A stretch of 64,000 nucleotides of DNA, from the NCBI GenBank assembly GCA_016721465.1, contig JADKIA010000004.1, positions 186,001 to 250,000 of the forward strand. The letters are read 5' to 3'. Made by a program: the position numbers and the translations under genes. Source of the DNA: Ideonella sp. (lineage in GTDB: Bacteria; Pseudomonadota; Gammaproteobacteria; Burkholderiales; Burkholderiaceae_C). Positions 42,130-49,298 of the stretch are shown here, one piece after another; the first letter of the stretch is position 1, and each line of letters starts with the position of its first letter. The notes beneath the pieces are model-generated. The model did not search any database. It saw only the letters and a list, made by a program, of their open reading frames with translations, and was not told the DNA's origin.

Positions 42130-42153
42130 AAGGGCGCCGATCACGGCGCCCTT
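42130..42153 (-). terminator. Intercistronic hairpin between etfA and the acyl-CoA dehydrogenase gene
   Basis: A perfect 9-bp stem AAGGGCGCC / GGCGCCCTT with a 6-nt loop. On the minus strand it is followed by GTTGCATC, not a U-tract, so it is more likely a partial attenuator or an mRNA-stabilising or processing hairpin than a full terminator. Confidence 0.45.
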
Positions 42154-42168
42154 CAGGTCAAAGCAAAG

Positions 42169-43101
42169 TCAGAGCGCGCTGACCAGTTCGGGCACGGCGG
42201 TGAACAGGTCGGCTTCCAGGCCATAGTCGGCCACCGAGAAGATCGGCGCTTCCGGATCCTTGTTGATGGCCACGATCACCTTGCTGTCCTTCATGCCGGC
42301 CAGGTGCTGGATGGCACCGGAGATACCGGCCGCGATGTAGAGCTGCGGCGCGACGATCTTGCCGGTCTGGCCGACCTGCCAGTCGTTCGGCGCATAACCC
42401 GCATCCACAGCAGCACGGCTCGCACCGAGCGCAGCACCCAGTTTGTCCGCCAGGGGCGTGAGCACCTCGTTGAACTTCTCGCTGCTGCCCATGGCCCGAC
42501 CGCCCGACACGATGATCTTGGCCGCCGTGAGTTCAGGCCGGTCGCTCTTGGCGATCTCACTGCCCTGGAAGGTCGACGCACCGGTGTCGGCCACGCTCGC
42601 CACGACTTCAATCGCCGCGCTTCCACCAATGGCCGCTGCCGGATCGAAGCCGGTGGTGCGAACGGTGATCACCTTGACCGAATCACTGCTTTGCACCGTG
42701 GCAATGGCATTGCCGGCATAGATCGGCCGCTCGAACGTGTCGGCACTGATCACCTTCGTGGCATCGCTGATCTGCGCCACATCGAGCAGGCCTGCCACGC
42801 GGGGAGCCACGTTCTTGCCGCTGGCAGTGGCGGGGAACAACAGGTGGGTATAGCCCGAGGCCAGCGCAGCGATCTGCGCGCCAGTGCACTCGGCGCCACC
42901 ATGTGCCATGCCCGGAGCGTCGGCATGCAGCACCTTGCTCACGCCCGCAATCTGTGCGGCGGCCTGGGCCGCAGCACCAGCATTGTGGCCAGCGACCAGC
43001 ACGTGCACGTCCCCACCGCATTGAAGCGCCGCGGTGACAGTGTTGAGCGTGGCGCCCTTGATCGAGGCGTTGTCGTGTTCGGCAATGACAAGGATGGACA
43101 T
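42169..43101 (-). CDS. etfA: Electron transfer flavoprotein, alpha subunit
   Basis: A 310-residue FAD-binding subunit of ETF. It passes electrons from acyl-CoA and other dehydrogenases to ETF-ubiquinone oxidoreductase. Conserved FAD-binding segments lie in the C-terminal half: KIIVSGGRAMGSSEKFNEV, GASRAAVDAGYAPNDWQVGQTGKIVAPQLYIAAGISGAIQHLAGM and VAINKDPEAPIFSVADYGLEAD. The N-terminal domain begins ILVIAEHDNASIKGATLNTV. It starts one base after the etfB stop region and is clearly co-transcribed with it. Confidence 0.97.
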   Translation of the reverse strand: MSILVIAEHDNASIKGATLNTVTAALQCGGDVHVLVAGHNAGAAAQAAAQIAGVSKVLHADAPGMAHGGAECTGAQIAALASGYTHLLFPATASGKNVAPRVAGLLDVAQISDATKVISADTFERPIYAGNAIATVQSSDSVKVITVRTTGFDPAAAIGGSAAIEVVASVADTGASTFQGSEIAKSDRPELTAAKIIVSGGRAMGSSEKFNEVLTPLADKLGAALGASRAAVDAGYAPNDWQVGQTGKIVAPQLYIAAGISGAIQHLAGMKDSKVIVAINKDPEAPIFSVADYGLEADLFTAVPELVSAL

Positions 43102-43102
43102 C

Positions 43103-43858
43103 TCAGATCACCTTCGCTTCGTTCTTCAGCTTGCTCACCAAGGTCGCCACGTCGGGCACCTTGACTCCGGCGCCACGCTTCGGCGGTTCGCTCACCTTGA
43201 GCGTCTTGATGCGCGGGGTGACGTCCACGCCCAGATCGGCGGGCTTGAGTACCTCCAGCGGCTTCTTCTTCGCCTTCATGATGTTGGGCAGCGTCACATA
43301 GCGCGGCTCATTCAGGCGCAGGTCGGTGGTGATGATGGCGGGCAACGCCAGGCTCAATTTCTCCATGCCACCATCGACCTCGCGGGTGATCAATGCGCGG
43401 CCATCGGCCACTTCGACCTTGCTGGCAAAGGTGCCTTGGGCCAAGCCTGCCAATGCGGCCAGCATTTGGCCCGTCTGGCTGCAGTCGTCGTCGATCGCCT
43501 GCTTGCCCAGGATCACCAGGCCGGGCTGCTCCTTGTCCACCAAGGCCTTGAGCAACTTGGCAACTGCAAGAGGTTGCAGATCGAGATCGGCGGGCGTCTC
43601 CACCAGGATGGCCCGGTCGGCGCCAATGGCCATCGCGGTACGCAGCGTCTCCTGGCATTGAGTGACGCCGCAAGAAACGGCGATGACCTCGGTGGCAACG
43701 CCCTTCTCCTTCAGCCGCACCGCTTCTTCGATGGCAATCTCATCGAAGGGGTTCATGCTCATCTTCACGTTGGCAATGTCCACGCCAGTGCCGTCGCTCT
43801 TCACGCGCACCTTGACGTTGTAGTCGACGACCCGTTTCACGGGCACGAGAACCTTCAT
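43103..43858 (-). CDS. etfB: Electron transfer flavoprotein, beta subunit
   Basis: A 251-residue AMP-binding subunit of ETF. KVLVPVKRVVDYNVKVRVKSDGTGVD at the start, MNPFDEIAIEEAVRLKEKG, LVILGKQAIDDDCSQTGQMLAALAG (AMP-site loop) and the recognition-loop segment LRLNEPRYVTLPNIMKAKKKPLE are all typical. AGGAG precedes the ATG by about 9 nt. It is the first gene of the etfB-etfA-acyl-CoA dehydrogenase group and sits behind a 16-bp palindrome likely to be an operator. Confidence 0.97.
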   Translation of the reverse strand: MKVLVPVKRVVDYNVKVRVKSDGTGVDIANVKMSMNPFDEIAIEEAVRLKEKGVATEVIAVSCGVTQCQETLRTAMAIGADRAILVETPADLDLQPLAVAKLLKALVDKEQPGLVILGKQAIDDDCSQTGQMLAALAGLAQGTFASKVEVADGRALITREVDGGMEKLSLALPAIITTDLRLNEPRYVTLPNIMKAKKKPLEVLKPADLGVDVTPRIKTLKVSEPPKRGAGVKVPDVATLVSKLKNEAKVI

Positions 43859-43885
43859 GTGGTTTTGCTCCTGTAGGCTTGGTGA

Positions 43886-43901
43886 TTGACGTTAACGTAA
43901 A
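43886..43901 (-). promoter_or_regulatory. Palindromic operator (LiuR/AtuR-like) before etfB
   Basis: TTGACGTTAACGTAAA is a 16-bp palindrome with a single mismatched pair, located 28 nt before the etfB ATG. It resembles, from memory, the ACGTnnACGT-centred sites of MerR-type LiuR/AtuR regulators, which control branched-chain amino acid, fatty acid and etf genes in proteobacteria. A TAGAAT -10-like box (43909-43914) lies just upstream, so a bound protein would cover the transcription start. The remaining gap, 43915-44141, shows no gene; it contains the palindrome ACAGAGCTCTGT at 44102-44113 of unknown role. Confidence 0.6.
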
Positions 43902-44141
43902 CCTGCGAATTCTAGTGCGCGGCTCGATGCGCGAGACCGATGCCGACAAAATCGAACGATCGTGCTATTTTAGACGCAAGTCGAGTCGACAACCAAGCTG
44001 AATGTATCGTGGGCGCCAAACGCAGGGACTGCTGCAGGCCACCGCAACACTCGTCCGAGCGCCTTGACGCCCGCCGAGCATGGTGCCCAGCCATCGAACC
44101 CACAGAGCTCTGTCCGAATGGGATCGGCTCACGGCCAAGTT

Positions 44142-44230
44142 TGGTGCCCAGAACGGGACTCGAACCCGTATGCCCTGTTAGGGGCGGCGGATTTTAAGTC
44201 CGCTGCGTCTGCCTGTTTCGCCATCCGGGC
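44142..44230 (-). tRNA. tRNA-Leu (anticodon TAA)
   Basis: An 89-nt class II tRNA with CCA encoded. The acceptor pair is GCCCGGA / TCTGGGC with one G-T. The anticodon stem GCGGA/TCCGC closes the loop CTTAAAA, giving anticodon TAA for TTA (and TTG by wobble). It is the last gene of the Gly-Cys-Leu cluster and lies downstream of the tRNA-Cys terminator, so it needs readthrough or its own start. Confidence 0.97.
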
Positions 44231-44261
44231 TGCCGGCAGATTATCAACGCCGCAGCCCCAA

Positions 44262-44290
44262 GAAAAAGGGCCTCGCGTATGGCGAGGCCC
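44262..44290 (-). terminator. Intrinsic terminator between tRNA-Cys and tRNA-Leu(TAA)
   Basis: A perfect 9-bp stem GGGCCTCGC / GCGAGGCCC with a 5-nt loop is followed on the minus strand by TTTTTC. It starts 9 nt after the tRNA-Cys CCA end and stops 32 nt before the 5' end of tRNA-Leu. Confidence 0.85.
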
Positions 44291-44298
44291 TGAACGTA

Positions 44299-44372
44299 TG
44301 GAGGCGCGACCCGGAGTCGAACCGGGCTAGACGGATTTGCAATCCGTTGCATAACCGATTTGCTATCGCGCC
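44299..44372 (-). tRNA. tRNA-Cys (anticodon GCA)
   Basis: A 74-nt tRNA with encoded CCA. The acceptor arms GGCGCGA / TCGCGCC pair perfectly. The anticodon stem ACGGA/TCCGT encloses TTGCAAA, giving anticodon GCA. It is the middle gene of the Gly-Cys-Leu cluster and is flanked on both sides by terminator-like hairpins. Confidence 0.97.
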
Positions 44373-44402
44373 AAAAGTGAAGCGCCGAAGCACCGCACTT
44401 GG

Positions 44403-44436
44403 AAAAAAGGGGGAAGCAACAGCTTCCCCCTTTTTC
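44403..44436 (-). terminator. Strong intrinsic terminator between tRNA-Gly and tRNA-Cys
   Basis: A 14-bp stem, GGGGGAAGC / GCTTCCCCC extended by five A-T pairs, encloses an AACA loop. Because it is flanked by A and T runs it can work in both directions; on the minus strand it ends in six T residues. It begins 8 nt after the tRNA-Gly CCA end. Confidence 0.9.
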
Positions 44437-44443
44437 TGAGATC

Positions 44444-44519
44444 TGGAGCGGGAGAAGAGTCTCGAACTCTCGACCTCAACCTTGGCAAGGTTGCGCTCTA
44501 CCAACTGAGCTACTCCCGC
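44444..44519 (-). tRNA. tRNA-Gly (anticodon GCC)
   Basis: A 76-nt tRNA with encoded CCA. The acceptor arms GCGGGAG / CTCCCGC pair perfectly. The anticodon stem CAACC/GGTTG encloses TTGCCAA, giving anticodon GCC. It is the first gene of the cluster, which has the same Gly-Cys-Leu order as glyW-cysT-leuZ of E. coli. Confidence 0.97.
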
Positions 44520-44593
44520 AGATCTTGCAGGCTGCTTTGCCAGCCGCTTGCAAGTCATCGTCGCGCTGCTCTTTGCTGCTCGGCGAAGCCCGC

Positions 44594-44623
44594 ATTCTAT
44601 ATCGGAAATTCAAGGGTTTGCAA
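44594..44623 (-). promoter_or_regulatory. Candidate promoter of the tRNA-Gly-Cys-Leu cluster
   Basis: On the minus strand TTGCAA and TAGAAT are 18 bp apart. The -10 is followed by GCGGGC, a GC-rich discriminator typical of stringently controlled stable-RNA promoters. The expected start is about 67 nt before tRNA-Gly. Confidence 0.55.
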
Positions 44624-44640
44624 GCTTGCCGGCAAGAAAA

Positions 44641-47073
44641 TCAATGGGGCAATGCGTCACCACCGGGCGCTGCAACAGCAACATCGGCCTTGACAGGCTC
44701 TGCCTTGACTGCAGCACCGACCTCCTCTTCCGGCAAGGCCTTGGGCATGGCCTCCAGTGCCATCTCCAGCACCCGCTCGATCCAGCGCACGGGAACGATC
44801 TCGAGGCTGTTCTTCACGTTCTCGGGGATGTCTTGCAGATCCTTGACGTTGTCCTCCGGGATCAACACGGTCTTAATGCCACCGCGGTGCGCTGCCAGCA
44901 GTTTTTCCTTCAACCCGCCGATGGCGGTCACCTCGCCACGCAAGGTGATCTCCCCGGTCATCGCCACGTCGGCTTTGACTGGGATGCCCGTGAGTGCCGA
45001 GACGAACGCCGTCGTCATCGCAATGCCCGCACTCGGGCCATCCTTGGGCGTCGCGCCGTCAGGCACATGGATGTGGATGTCGCGCTTCTCGAACTGCTCG
45101 TCCTTGACGCCCAGTCGGGCGGCACGACTGCGCACCACAGAGCGTGCAGCCTCGACGGACTCCTTCATCACGTCGCCCAGTGAACCGGTGCGGATGATGT
45201 TGCCCTTGCCGGGCATCACGGCCGCTTCAATGGTGAGCAGGTCGCCCCCCACCTCCGTCCAGGCCAGGCCCACCACCTGCCCCACTTGGTTCTTCTTCTC
45301 GGCGCGGCCATAGTCGAACTTGCGCACACCCAGGAAGTCGTTCAGGTTCTCATCTGAGACGATGACCTTGCCTTCGACCTGCTTGAGCTGAATGCTCTTC
45401 ACCGTCTTGCGGCAGATCTTGGAGATCTCACGCTCGAGCGAACGCACGCCGGCCTCTCGCGTGTAGTAGCGAATGATGCCGCGAATGGCCGATTCGGTGA
45501 CTTCCATCTCCTCGTCCTTGACGCCATTGTTCTTGGCCTGCTTGGGCAAGAGATAGCGCTGGGCGATGCTGACCTTTTCGTCTTCCGTGTAGCCCGATAG
45601 CCGGATCACCTCCATCCGGTCCAACAACGCTGGCGGGATGTTCATCGAGTTGGACGTCGCCACGAACATCACGTCGGACAGGTCGAAGTCGACCTCCACG
45701 TAGTGGTCACTGAAGGTGTGGTTCTGCTCCGGATCCAGCACTTCCAACAACGCCGACGATGGGTCGCCGCGGAAGTCCATGCCCAGCTTGTCGATCTCGT
45801 CCAGCAGGAACAGCGGGTTGCGCACCCCGACCTTGGTCAGGCTCTGCAACACCTTGCCCGGCATGGATCCGATGTATGTGCGGCGGTGACCGCGGATTTC
45901 GGCCTCGTCGCGCACGCCTCCGAGCGCCATGCGCACGAATTTGCGACCTGTGGCACGGGCCACGCTCTGGCCCAGCGAGGTCTTGCCCACGCCCGGGGGC
46001 CCCACCAGACAAAGGATCGGCGCCTTGACTTTGTCGACTCGCTGCTGCACTGCAAGGTACTCAAGGATGCGCTCCTTGACCTTGTCGAGCCCGTAGTGGT
46101 CCTCGTTGAGCACGGCCTCCGCCAAGAGCAGGTCGTGCTTGACCTTGCTCTTCTTGGCCCAGGGCAGCCCCACGAGGGTGTCGATGTAATTGCGCACCAC
46201 CGTGGCTTCGGCCGACATCGGCGACATCAGCTTGAGCTTCTTCAACTCGCCATCGGCCTTCTTGCGCGCTTCCTTGGACATGCGCGCAGCTTGGATCTTC
46301 TTTTCCAGCTCTTCAAGGTCCGCGCCTTCTTCGCCATCTCCCAATTCCTTCTGGATGGCCTTGACCTGCTCGTTCAGGTAGTACTCGCGCTGGCTCTTCT
46401 CCATCTGCCGCTTGACGCGGCCACGGATGCGTTTTTCCACCTGCAGGATGTCGACCTCGTGCTCGAGCAGCTCAAGCAGTTTTTCCAGACGCTTGGCCAC
46501 CTCGAAGAGGTCCAGGACCGATTGCTTGGCCTCGAGCTTGAGCGGCAGGTGCGCGGCGATCGTGTCGGCCAGGCGACCTGGATCATCGATGCCGGCGATG
46601 GACGTGAGGATCTCGGGCGGAATCTTCTTGTTGAGCTTGACGTATTGGTCGAACTGCTGAGTCACTGCGCGGCGCAACGCCTCAACCTCGGGCGAGGGTT
46701 CACCGGATGGCTGGATGGGCACCACTTCAGCCGTGAAATGCTCGCCGGAATCGGAAATGCTGCTCGTTTGAGCGCGCTGAACGCCTTCGACCAGCACCTT
46801 CACGGTGCCATCGGGCAGTTTCAGCATCTGCAGCACACTGGAGACGCAACCCACCTCGAACATGTCTTCGGGTTTGGGCTCGTCCTTGCCGGCTGCCTTC
46901 TGGGCCACGAGCATGATCTGGCGCCCCGCCTCCATCGCCGCTTCAAGGGCCTTGATGGACTTGGGCCGCCCGACGAACAGCGGGATGACCATGTGCGGGA
47001 AGACAACCACATCGCGCAGCGGCAGCAGCGGCAGCGTCAGCGGATCGGGGGGAAGTACGGGATGTCCGGACAT
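44641..47073 (-). CDS. lon: ATP-dependent protease Lon
   Basis: An 810-residue AAA+ serine protease that removes misfolded and regulatory proteins. The N-terminal substrate domain begins LTLPLLPLRDVVVFPHMVIPLFVGR. Coiled-coil helices follow (QREYYLNEQVKAIQKELGD). Walker A is LVGPPGVGKTSLGQSVARA (about 355-373) and Walker B LFLLDEIDKLG. The protease domain has the catalytic Ser in GATPKDGPSAG (about 680) and the Lys in GGLKEKLLAAHRGG (about 720). A short Ala/Glu/Val-rich tail ends the protein. It is 92 bp downstream of clpX and has its own heat-shock-like promoter candidate. Confidence 0.98.
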   Translation of the reverse strand: MSGHPVLPPDPLTLPLLPLRDVVVFPHMVIPLFVGRPKSIKALEAAMEAGRQIMLVAQKAAGKDEPKPEDMFEVGCVSSVLQMLKLPDGTVKVLVEGVQRAQTSSISDSGEHFTAEVVPIQPSGEPSPEVEALRRAVTQQFDQYVKLNKKIPPEILTSIAGIDDPGRLADTIAAHLPLKLEAKQSVLDLFEVAKRLEKLLELLEHEVDILQVEKRIRGRVKRQMEKSQREYYLNEQVKAIQKELGDGEEGADLEELEKKIQAARMSKEARKKADGELKKLKLMSPMSAEATVVRNYIDTLVGLPWAKKSKVKHDLLLAEAVLNEDHYGLDKVKERILEYLAVQQRVDKVKAPILCLVGPPGVGKTSLGQSVARATGRKFVRMALGGVRDEAEIRGHRRTYIGSMPGKVLQSLTKVGVRNPLFLLDEIDKLGMDFRGDPSSALLEVLDPEQNHTFSDHYVEVDFDLSDVMFVATSNSMNIPPALLDRMEVIRLSGYTEDEKVSIAQRYLLPKQAKNNGVKDEEMEVTESAIRGIIRYYTREAGVRSLEREISKICRKTVKSIQLKQVEGKVIVSDENLNDFLGVRKFDYGRAEKKNQVGQVVGLAWTEVGGDLLTIEAAVMPGKGNIIRTGSLGDVMKESVEAARSVVRSRAARLGVKDEQFEKRDIHIHVPDGATPKDGPSAGIAMTTAFVSALTGIPVKADVAMTGEITLRGEVTAIGGLKEKLLAAHRGGIKTVLIPEDNVKDLQDIPENVKNSLEIVPVRWIERVLEMALEAMPKALPEEEVGAAVKAEPVKADVAVAAPGGDALPH

Positions 47074-47097
47074 GAGAAACCTCTCTTTCGCAGACCG

Positions 47098-47125
47098 AGT
47101 TTGGGTCTGTCAGCGCGAATGCAAG
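47098..47125 (-). promoter_or_regulatory. Sigma-32-like promoter and inverted repeat before lon
   Basis: On the minus strand CTTGCAT, a 13-bp spacer and CCCAAACT resemble the heat-shock consensus CTTGAAA/CCCCATNT. The -10 lies within an inverted repeat, CAGACC...GGTCTG (47091-47096 and 47104-47109), that ends about 10 nt before the GAGAGG ribosome-binding site. lon is a sigma-32 gene in E. coli, which supports the call. Confidence 0.45.
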
Positions 47126-47165
47126 GGCGCGACGCAACGCGCTGGATGCGGTGGCAACGCGTGCT

Positions 47166-48431
47166 TCAGGCGCTGGCCTTCTGTTCCCTGTAGACCAGCA
47201 GGGGCTTGGCACCATCGTCGACGATGTGTTCGTCCACCACCACCTTGGCCACGCCATCGAAGGTGGGCAGGTCAAACATGGTGTCGATCAGCACCTGCTC
47301 CATGATGGAGCGGAGGCCGCGTGCGCCGGTCTTGCGCAGCAGCGCCTTGCGTGCGATGGCCGTCAACGCCGACCCTCGCAATTCGAGTTCGACGCCGTCC
47401 ATCGCGAACAGCTTCTGGTATTGCTTGACGAGCGCGTTCTTGGGCTCGGTGAGGATGCGCACCAGGGCGTCCTCGGTCAATTCGCCCAAGGTGGCGAGCA
47501 CTGGCAAACGGCCCACCAATTCGGGAATCAGTCCGAACTTGATCAGGTCTTCCGGTTCGGCATGGCGAAATACTTCGGCGGCACGCTTGTCGGTCTTGCT
47601 GTGCACCGACGCGGCAAAGCCGATACCAGAACGCTCCGTCCGATTCTGAATGACCTTTTCCAGGCCATCGAAAGCCCCACCGCAGATGAACAGGATGTTG
47701 GTCGTGTCGATCTGCAGAAAGTCCTGGTTCGGGTGCTTGCGGCCACCTTGAGGCGGCACCGAGGCCATCGTGCCCTCCACCAGCTTGAGCAGGGCCTGCT
47801 GCACGCCCTCGCCCGACACGTCGCGCGTGATCGAGGGGTTGTCGGCCTTGCGGCTGATCTTGTCGATCTCGTCGATATAGACAATGCCGCGCTGGGCGCG
47901 CTCAACGTCGTAGTTGCAGTTCTGCAGCAGCTTCTGGATGATGTTCTCGACATCCTCGCCCACGTAGCCGGCTTCGGTCAGCGTGGTCGCATCGGCGATC
48001 ACGAAGGGCACATTCAACAACCGCGCCAAGGTCTGCGCGAGCAGCGTCTTGCCCGAGCCTGTGGGCCCGATCAACAGGATGTTGCTCTTGCTGAGCTCGA
48101 CCTCATCCTTGCCGGCACCCAGGTGCTTGAGCCGCTTGTAGTGGTTGTAGACCGCCACCGACAACGTGCGCTTGGCGGTGTCTTGCCCGATCACATAGTT
48201 GTCCAGTGTGGCCTTGATCTCAGCCGGCACCGGCAGATCGTTGCGCGTGTTCTTCGTCGTTCCCGCTTCGGCCGGCGCCTCATCACGGATGATGTCGTTG
48301 CACAGTTCGATGCACTCGTCGCAGATGAACACCGACGGGCCGGCAATCAGCTTCTTCACCTCATGCTGGCTCTTGCCGCAGAAGCTGCAATAAAGCACTT
48401 TCTCGCCAGCGGCGCCTTTCTTGTCGGCCAT
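47166..48431 (-). CDS. clpX: ATP-dependent Clp protease ATP-binding subunit ClpX
   Basis: A 421-residue AAA+ unfoldase that delivers substrates to ClpP. The N-terminal zinc-binding domain has Cys15, Cys18, Cys37 and Cys40 (LYCSFCGKS and FICDECIELC). Walker A is ILLIGPTGSGKTLLAQTLAR, Walker B IVYIDEIDKI, the pore loop GYVGEDVENI, and the ClpP-binding IGF-type loop lies in RSGIGFAASV. The sensor-2 region is KTGARGLRSIMEQVL. It lies 116 bp after clpP. The upstream gap holds CTTGAAC, a 15-bp spacer and CCCTCCC (48457-48485), a weak heat-shock-like pair, within an inverted repeat TGAAC/GTTCA. Confidence 0.98.
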   Translation of the reverse strand: MADKKGAAGEKVLYCSFCGKSQHEVKKLIAGPSVFICDECIELCNDIIRDEAPAEAGTTKNTRNDLPVPAEIKATLDNYVIGQDTAKRTLSVAVYNHYKRLKHLGAGKDEVELSKSNILLIGPTGSGKTLLAQTLARLLNVPFVIADATTLTEAGYVGEDVENIIQKLLQNCNYDVERAQRGIVYIDEIDKISRKADNPSITRDVSGEGVQQALLKLVEGTMASVPPQGGRKHPNQDFLQIDTTNILFICGGAFDGLEKVIQNRTERSGIGFAASVHSKTDKRAAEVFRHAEPEDLIKFGLIPELVGRLPVLATLGELTEDALVRILTEPKNALVKQYQKLFAMDGVELELRGSALTAIARKALLRKTGARGLRSIMEQVLIDTMFDLPTFDGVAKVVVDEHIVDDGAKPLLVYREQKASA

Positions 48432-48547
48432 TTGAATGGGTACGCCTTATCGGTGAGGGAGGGTTCTGAACAATGATAGTTCAAGTGAATGCCGCGCCTT
48501 GGCGAGAACTGGGCCGGCTTCGCCGTCCAAAGCGGAGCCTTGGCGCG

Positions 48548-49156
48548 TCAGGCGCGTGTCTCGATCACCTGGTCAATCAGGCCATAGGCCTTTGCCTCTT
48601 CGGGCGACATGTAGAAGTCGCGCTCCATGTCAGCACAGATCTTCTCGAAGGACTGACCCGTGCGGTCTGCATAGATGCGGTTGAGCTGCTCTCGGGTCTT
48701 GAGGATCTCGCGCGCATGGATCTCGATGTCGGTGGCCTGACCCTGCGCGCCGCCCGACGGCTGGTGGATCATGATCTTCGAATTGGGCAGCGACACACGC
48801 TTGCCCTTCGCACCAGCCATCAACAGGAACGAGCCCATGCTGGCAGCAATGCCCATGCACAGCGTGGACACGTCAGGCTTGATGAATTGCATGGTGTCAT
48901 AGATCGACATCCCGGCACTCACGCTGCCTCCGGGCGAGTTGATGTAGAGGAAGATGTCCTTGTCGGGGTTCTCGCTTTCGAGAAACAGCAACTGCGCCAC
49001 AACCAGGTTGGCCGTGGCATCGTTCACCGGCCCCACCAGGAAGATGATGCGCTCGCGCAGCAGTCGACTGTAGATGTCGTAGGCGCGTTCGCCGCGACCC
49101 GATTGCTCGATGACGATCGGCACCATGCCGAGACCTTGGATTTCGGAAGCGCTCAC
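48548..49156 (-). CDS. clpP: ATP-dependent Clp protease proteolytic subunit ClpP
   Basis: A 202-residue serine protease that forms a tetradecameric barrel. The catalytic triad is visible as Ser106 in GIAASMGSFLL, His131 in KIMIHQPSGG and Asp180 in MERDFYMSPEEA. FLYINSPGGSVSAGMSIYDTM is the substrate-groove strand. The start is GTG at 49156 with GAGGA about 7 nt upstream; translation from there begins SASEIQGLGMVP, and processing before MVPIVIEQ is expected. A CATAAT -10-like box at 49201-49206 could give clpP its own promoter, since a hairpin separates it from tig. Confidence 0.97.
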   Translation of the reverse strand: MSASEIQGLGMVPIVIEQSGRGERAYDIYSRLLRERIIFLVGPVNDATANLVVAQLLFLESENPDKDIFLYINSPGGSVSAGMSIYDTMQFIKPDVSTLCMGIAASMGSFLLMAGAKGKRVSLPNSKIMIHQPSGGAQGQATDIEIHAREILKTREQLNRIYADRTGQSFEKICADMERDFYMSPEEAKAYGLIDQVIETRA

Positions 49157-49200
49157 GGGTGTCCTCGCAAAACGTTGGAACTGCTGAGATCGGTGCGGCG

Positions 49201-49206
49201 ATTATG
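49201..49206 (-). promoter_or_regulatory. Possible -10 element for clpP
   Basis: CATAAT on the minus strand (five of six to TATAAT) lies 45 nt before the clpP GTG. The -35 position (CTGCAA at 17 bp) is weak. Confidence 0.35.
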
Positions 49207-49237
49207 TCGCGCACGCCATGCCCTTGCAGCCGATGAA

Positions 49238-49271
49238 GAACGGGGCGCGGACCCTGCAGTCACGCGCCCCG
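49238..49271 (-). terminator. Terminator-like hairpin after tig
   Basis: A perfect 9-bp stem CGGGGCGCG / CGCGCCCCG with a 13-nt loop lies 28 nt after the tig stop and is followed by TTCTTC on the minus strand. The U content is low, so termination may be partial. Confidence 0.5.
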
Positions 49272-49298
49272 AGGATGTTGGCCGGCTGTCTGCCCCGA

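Noticed and set aside
44102..44113. Perfect 12-bp palindrome ACAGAGCTCTGT as an operator
   Set aside because: It lies between tRNA-Leu and etfB, far from both expected promoters, and has no second copy nearby; a chance palindrome is possible.
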